From contig NZ_CP022753.1 in assembly GCF_002263495.1 (NCBI RefSeq), positions 2,418,001 through 2,482,000 of the forward strand: DNA of 64,000 nt. The letters run 5' to 3'. The DNA is from Nocardiopsis gilva YIM 90087 (lineage in GTDB: Bacteria; Actinomycetota; Actinomycetes; Streptosporangiales; Streptosporangiaceae). The position numbers and the translations under genes were made by a program. The notes under the pieces were generated by a model. That model had not been told where the DNA came from, made no database searches, and worked only from the letters and a program-made list of their open reading frames with translations. Position 1 is the first letter of the stretch. Each line of letters begins with the position of its first letter. Shown here one piece after another: positions 61,318 to 64,000 of this stretch.

Positions 61318-61379
61318 GCTGATCTCGGCGAAGTGCGCCAGGGAGTCGCGGGAATTCCGCGCACTTTCCCGAGGTCAAC
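61318..61379. repeat. Degenerate relative of the long palindromes (copy 3)
   Basis: GCTGATCTCGGCGAAGTGCG (61318 on) and its partner ending GAGGTCAAC (61359-61379) pair over 21 bp with four mismatches and a 20-nt loop. The outer GTTGAYCTCGG motif is shared with the copies at 21412 and 47804; the inner part differs. It lies after the TetR gene. Confidence 0.6.
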
Positions 61380-61446
61380 ACGAGGGCGGGCGTTGTGCGG
61401 ACCCCGATCGCGGTCGCTCCGAAGTGCTGAGATGATGTCTCCCGCC

Positions 61447-62058
61447 ATGACATACCCGCAGCTCTCGTTCCGTGCCCTCAGGGCGGCCCTCTTCGCGGCC
61501 GTCTGTGTCGGCATGGCGATGGTCGGGCATGTCTGTGCGGGCGGGACCCTGCCCGGCCCCCTGGTGCTCGGCGGCGCCGTCGCGGGGTGCGCGCTGCTCT
61601 TCGCGCCCTTCGCCGGGCGGCAGTGTTCGGCCGGCGCCATCATCGGCGGGCTGCTCGGCGCGCAGGTCCTGCTCCACCTGACCTTCCACTACGCGGCACC
61701 CGGCACGGCAGCGGCGATCACACCCACGACCGCACTCACGCCCGACTCGTTCGCGCGGTCGCTCGGGCCCATGTGTGGCGGCGGACTCCTCAACGGTGAC
61801 GGCGGTGGCTTCGTCATGGCCATCGCCCACGTGTGGGCCGCCCTGGTCACCGGGTGGTGGCTGGCCTCCGGCGAGGAGGCGCTCTGGGTCGTGCTGCGGT
61901 GGCTCCGGGCCACCCTGCTGTCGCCACTGCTGGGAAGCGGTCCCTACCGCGCCGCCCGGCCTCCGCGCCTGTACGGGCACAGCCCCGTGGTGCTGCTGCG
62001 GCCGCGCGTGCTGCGTCATGTCGTCGTCGGACGCGCGCCCCCGGCCTTGGCCGCCTGA
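61447..62058 (+). CDS. Hypothetical membrane protein of the copper operon
   Basis: The frame is open from 61333; the ATG at 61447 (203 residues) begins just before the first helix and is chosen for that reason (ATGs at 61432/61435 also possible). Four helices: AALFAAVCVGMAMVGHVCAGG, VLGGAVAGCALLFAPFAG, GAIIGGLLGAQVLLHLTFHY and FVMAIAHVWAALVTGWWLA. His, Met and Cys residues are frequent in and near the helices, compatible with copper handling. The next two genes are a Sco1 and a PCuAC protein, overlapping or close. Confidence 0.75.
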   Translation: MTYPQLSFRALRAALFAAVCVGMAMVGHVCAGGTLPGPLVLGGAVAGCALLFAPFAGRQCSAGAIIGGLLGAQVLLHLTFHYAAPGTAAAITPTTALTPDSFARSLGPMCGGGLLNGDGGGFVMAIAHVWAALVTGWWLASGEEALWVVLRWLRATLLSPLLGSGPYRAARPPRLYGHSPVVLLRPRVLRHVVVGRAPPALAA

Positions 62059-62141
62059 ACCAGCGAGCAACCGAACTTGTCATACGGCTCCGCCCCGCGC
62101 CAGACCGCGGGGCGGAGCCCATCGTGCTGAGGAAATCGACT

Positions 62142-62762
62142 ATGCGTATCACCATGCCGCTCGCTGGCGGTCTGGCCCTGCTGGCGGCACTGACCGCCTG
62201 TTCCGGGCCGGGAAGCCAGCCGGGTGACGACTCGCCCTACACCGGCACCGAGATCGACGGCGCGTTCACCCTGCCGTCCATCACCTTCACCGACAACAAG
62301 GGCGAGGACTACGACCTCAAGGCGGACTCGGAGGGCGTCACCACCGCCGTCTTCTTCGGGTTCACCAACTGCCCGGACATCTGCCCCACGACCATGGCCG
62401 ACATGGCCCAGGCCGTCGACAAACTGGACGCGGACCAGCGGGAGCGGTTCAAGGTGGTCTTCGTCACCGCCGACCCCGATCGGGACGACCCCAAGCTGCT
62501 CGACATGTGGTTGAGCAGCTTCAACCCGGACTTCACCGGTCTGACCGGGTCGATCGACGACACCGACAAGGCCGCGAGCGACCTCGGGATCTCCGTCGAG
62601 CGCCCCGAGGACCGCGAGGGCGACTACCAGGTCGGGCACGGCAGCCAGACCCTGGTGTTCTCTCCCGAGGGCGAGTCCGAACTCATGTGGAACTACGGGA
62701 CCGAACCCGACGCCATCGCCGACGACCTGAAACTGCTGCTGAAAGAAGACGACGCCCAATGA
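62142..62762 (+). CDS. SCO1/SenC-family copper-dependent thioredoxin-fold lipoprotein
   Basis: The 206-residue protein starts at 62142, with GAGGAAA 8 nt upstream. The lipobox is LLAALTAC (Cys near residue 20). The thioredoxin-fold domain has the Sco CxxxC motif FTNCPDICPTTM and the His copper ligand in YQVGHGSQTLVF. It delivers copper to the CuA site of cytochrome oxidase or handles redox of it, outside the membrane. The PCuAC gene start overlaps its stop (ATGA). Confidence 0.93.
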   Translation: MRITMPLAGGLALLAALTACSGPGSQPGDDSPYTGTEIDGAFTLPSITFTDNKGEDYDLKADSEGVTTAVFFGFTNCPDICPTTMADMAQAVDKLDADQRERFKVVFVTADPDRDDPKLLDMWLSSFNPDFTGLTGSIDDTDKAASDLGISVERPEDREGDYQVGHGSQTLVFSPEGESELMWNYGTEPDAIADDLKLLLKEDDAQ

Positions 62763-63319
62763 CCGCCACGTTGAAGCACAGCCTCCTGCTGCCGGCCGCC
62801 CTGCTCGCCTTCGGCGCGCTGAGCGCCTGCGGCGGCCCGGAGGCCGGCGGTGCCGCCGAGGAGACCTCCGCGGCCGACGGCGGCTCCTCCGAGCCGTCCA
62901 TCACGGTCACGGACGCCACCGTCCGCGTCCCGTCCAACCCGGACGTCACCGCCGGGTACCTGACCATCGAGAACACCGGCGGTGCCGACGATGTCCTGAC
63001 CGGCGTGACCACGGACGCCGCGAAGGAGGTGCAGATGCACGACACCGTGAACAACGACGGCCAGATGAAGATGGAGCAGCAGGACACTGTCTCCGTCCCC
63101 GCCGGTGACACCGTCAAGTTCGAGAGCGGCGGCCTGCACCTGATGCTCATGGAGCCCAAGGGGGTCGCGAACCTCGAAGCGGGTGACACGGTCACGCTCA
63201 CCCTGAGCTTCAAGGAGTCGGGCGACATCGAGACCGCGGCCACCATCGAGGACCCGATGCAGGGCACGGACTCGACGGACTCGGGGTCCCACGAGGACAT
63301 GGACCACGAGAGCCACTGA
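62759..63319 (+). CDS. PCuAC (DUF461) periplasmic copper chaperone
   Basis: The 186-residue lipoprotein (lipobox LSACGG) has the PCuAC cupredoxin-like domain: ITVTDATVRVPSNPDVTAGY, the Met/His copper site MHDTVNNDGQMKMEQ and GGLHLMLMEPK. A disordered tail rich in His/Met/Asp (SHEDMDHESH) may also bind copper. It works with Sco1 in loading copper into cytochrome oxidase. It overlaps the Sco1 gene. Confidence 0.93.
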   Translation: MTATLKHSLLLPAALLAFGALSACGGPEAGGAAEETSAADGGSSEPSITVTDATVRVPSNPDVTAGYLTIENTGGADDVLTGVTTDAAKEVQMHDTVNNDGQMKMEQQDTVSVPAGDTVKFESGGLHLMLMEPKGVANLEAGDTVTLTLSFKESGDIETAATIEDPMQGTDSTDSGSHEDMDHESH

Positions 63320-63328
63320 CCCTCGGGC

Positions 63329-63370
63329 GGGCCGGTTGCGGGGCGGGCGTACCCCCTCCACAACCGGTCC
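63329..63370 (+). terminator. Hairpin terminator after the copper operon
   Basis: GGGCCGGTTG (63329-63338) pairs with CAACCGGTCC (63361-63370) with one mismatch, 10 nt past the PCuAC stop. Confidence 0.5.
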
Positions 63371-63439
63371 GCTTTCCTAGAGACCACGACCCGCGGCCGG
63401 TCGGAGGCGGTCGATGCGGGGGCCAGCGGCGCTGTCGTC

Positions 63440-64000
63440 TCAGCGCAGCCGCTCGCAGTCCCCGATCCGCACGACGCGGGTGCAGTTCGCGCGGGTCGGT
63501 TTCACCATTTCCCCGTTCGCCCGGTCGCTCCGCTCCACCCAGGCGTGAGCCTCGTCCGGACCGTGCCCTCCGGCCATCTGGCGGTCGACGAGCCGCGCCT
63601 CCCGCGTCTCATCGTCGGCCTCCATGTACCACAGCTCGGTGAGCAGAGGGCGCACGTCGCGCCAGAGAGGGGCGTCGTCGGCGAGGTAGTTGCCCTCGGT
63701 CACGACCAGCCGGACACTCGACTCGACCACGTGCCGAGCGGCGACGGGCTCCTCCAGAGCTCGGTCGAAGCCGGGCGCGTAGACGGGGGACTCATCCGTG
63801 TGCAGCCGCCGCAGCAGCGCCAGATACCCGCGCACGTCGAACGTGTCGGGGGCGCCCTTACGATGGCGACGGCCGATCCGGTCCAACTGCGCGTTGGACA
63901 GGTGGAAGCCGTCCATCGGCAGGTAGGCGGCACTGTCCGCGCCCAGGTCCCGGCGGACCTCCTCGACCAGATACCGCGCCAGCGCCGACTTTCCTGCTCC
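63440..64000 (-). CDS. Uridine-kinase-like P-loop nucleoside kinase, 5' end outside window
   Basis: The minus-strand frame is open to the right edge and includes GAGKSALARYL, the end of a Walker A loop, so the start lies beyond 64000. Then follow PMDGFHLSNAQLDRIGRR, FDVRGYLALLRRLH, YAPGFDRALEEPV, VVTEGNYLADDAPLW and the Arg-rich lid EARLVDRQMAGGHG. The pattern is that of the nucleoside/nucleotide kinase family near uridine kinase and phosphoribulokinase, often called YFH7-like. The substrate is not known. The 3' end is complete. Confidence 0.85.
   Translation of the reverse strand, partial: GAGKSALARYLVEEVRRDLGADSAAYLPMDGFHLSNAQLDRIGRRHRKGAPDTFDVRGYLALLRRLHTDESPVYAPGFDRALEEPVAARHVVESSVRLVVTEGNYLADDAPLWRDVRPLLTELWYMEADDETREARLVDRQMAGGHGPDEAHAWVERSDRANGEMVKPTRANCTRVVRIGDCERLR

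Noticed and set aside
1-64000. CRISPR array, tRNA or rRNA genes
   Set aside because: No regular short direct repeats with spacers and no tRNA T-arm or rRNA-like stretches were found on reading either strand by eye; a tRNAscan or Infernal run would be decisive.

Overview
The window is very GC-rich DNA with dense, often start/stop-overlapping genes on both strands. It looks like a chromosomal segment of a filamentous actinobacterium, most like the Nocardiopsis/Streptomonospora/Thermobifida group; the genus is inferred. Supporting evidence: a glnA2-nadE-glnE nitrogen neighbourhood, F420 enzymes, an arsenate reductase with the arrangement expected of a mycothiol-type enzyme, LuxR-type LAL regulators, GTG/TTG starts, and many genes whose -10 box lies 6-8 nt before the start codon (leaderless promoters). 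I see no rRNA, tRNA, IS element, prophage or CRISPR array.

Layout. 1-5603: an oligopeptide/dipeptide ABC operon, cut at the left edge. 5834-7594: two ArsR genes, the second fused to an arsenate reductase, plus a small membrane protein. 7821-14309: a lipoprotein, then a ROK repressor divergent from a sugar ABC operon (binding protein, two permeases, no ATPase) with a Gfo/Idh/MocA oxidoreductase. 14401-24638: a methyltransferase, a PucR-type regulator divergent from a pyruvate/indolepyruvate-type decarboxylase, then a cluster matching a gamma-glutamyl route for ethanolamine (C26 hydrolase, SDR, aldehyde dehydrogenase, GlnA-like ligase, ethanolamine-type permease). 24720-31914: an SIS-like protein, a SPOR-like small protein, methionine aminopeptidase, then four peptidases (M55, M20, S9, S66) suited to D-amino-acid or cell-wall peptide turnover. 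32115-39807: a GntR regulator, F420:NADP oxidoreductase with a signal-less metal-receptor fold protein, an orphan Phd-like antitoxin, an LLM/F420 enzyme, panB, and an MFS pump with its TetR.

39992-52852: two paralogous modules, each a tiny M-x-HPD protein followed by a ~1000-residue LAL regulator on a leaderless promoter, flanking an orphan NarL response regulator, glnA2 and nadE. 52517-56893: a small membrane protein behind a perfect 17-bp palindrome, a secreted alpha-amylase, and a visibly lower-GC pair (membrane protein plus large secreted protein) that looks acquired. 57109-64000: glnE, an SMR pump with its TetR, a membrane protein-Sco1-PCuAC copper operon, and a nucleoside-kinase-like gene cut at the right edge.

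Two near-identical long palindromes (27-30 bp arms, 10-nt loop) and one degenerate relative sit after gene ends at 21.4, 47.8 and 61.3 kb. Together with the duplicated LAL modules and the ethanolamine cluster they are the most interesting features. All functions are read from sequence motifs and context; nothing here was searched against a database.
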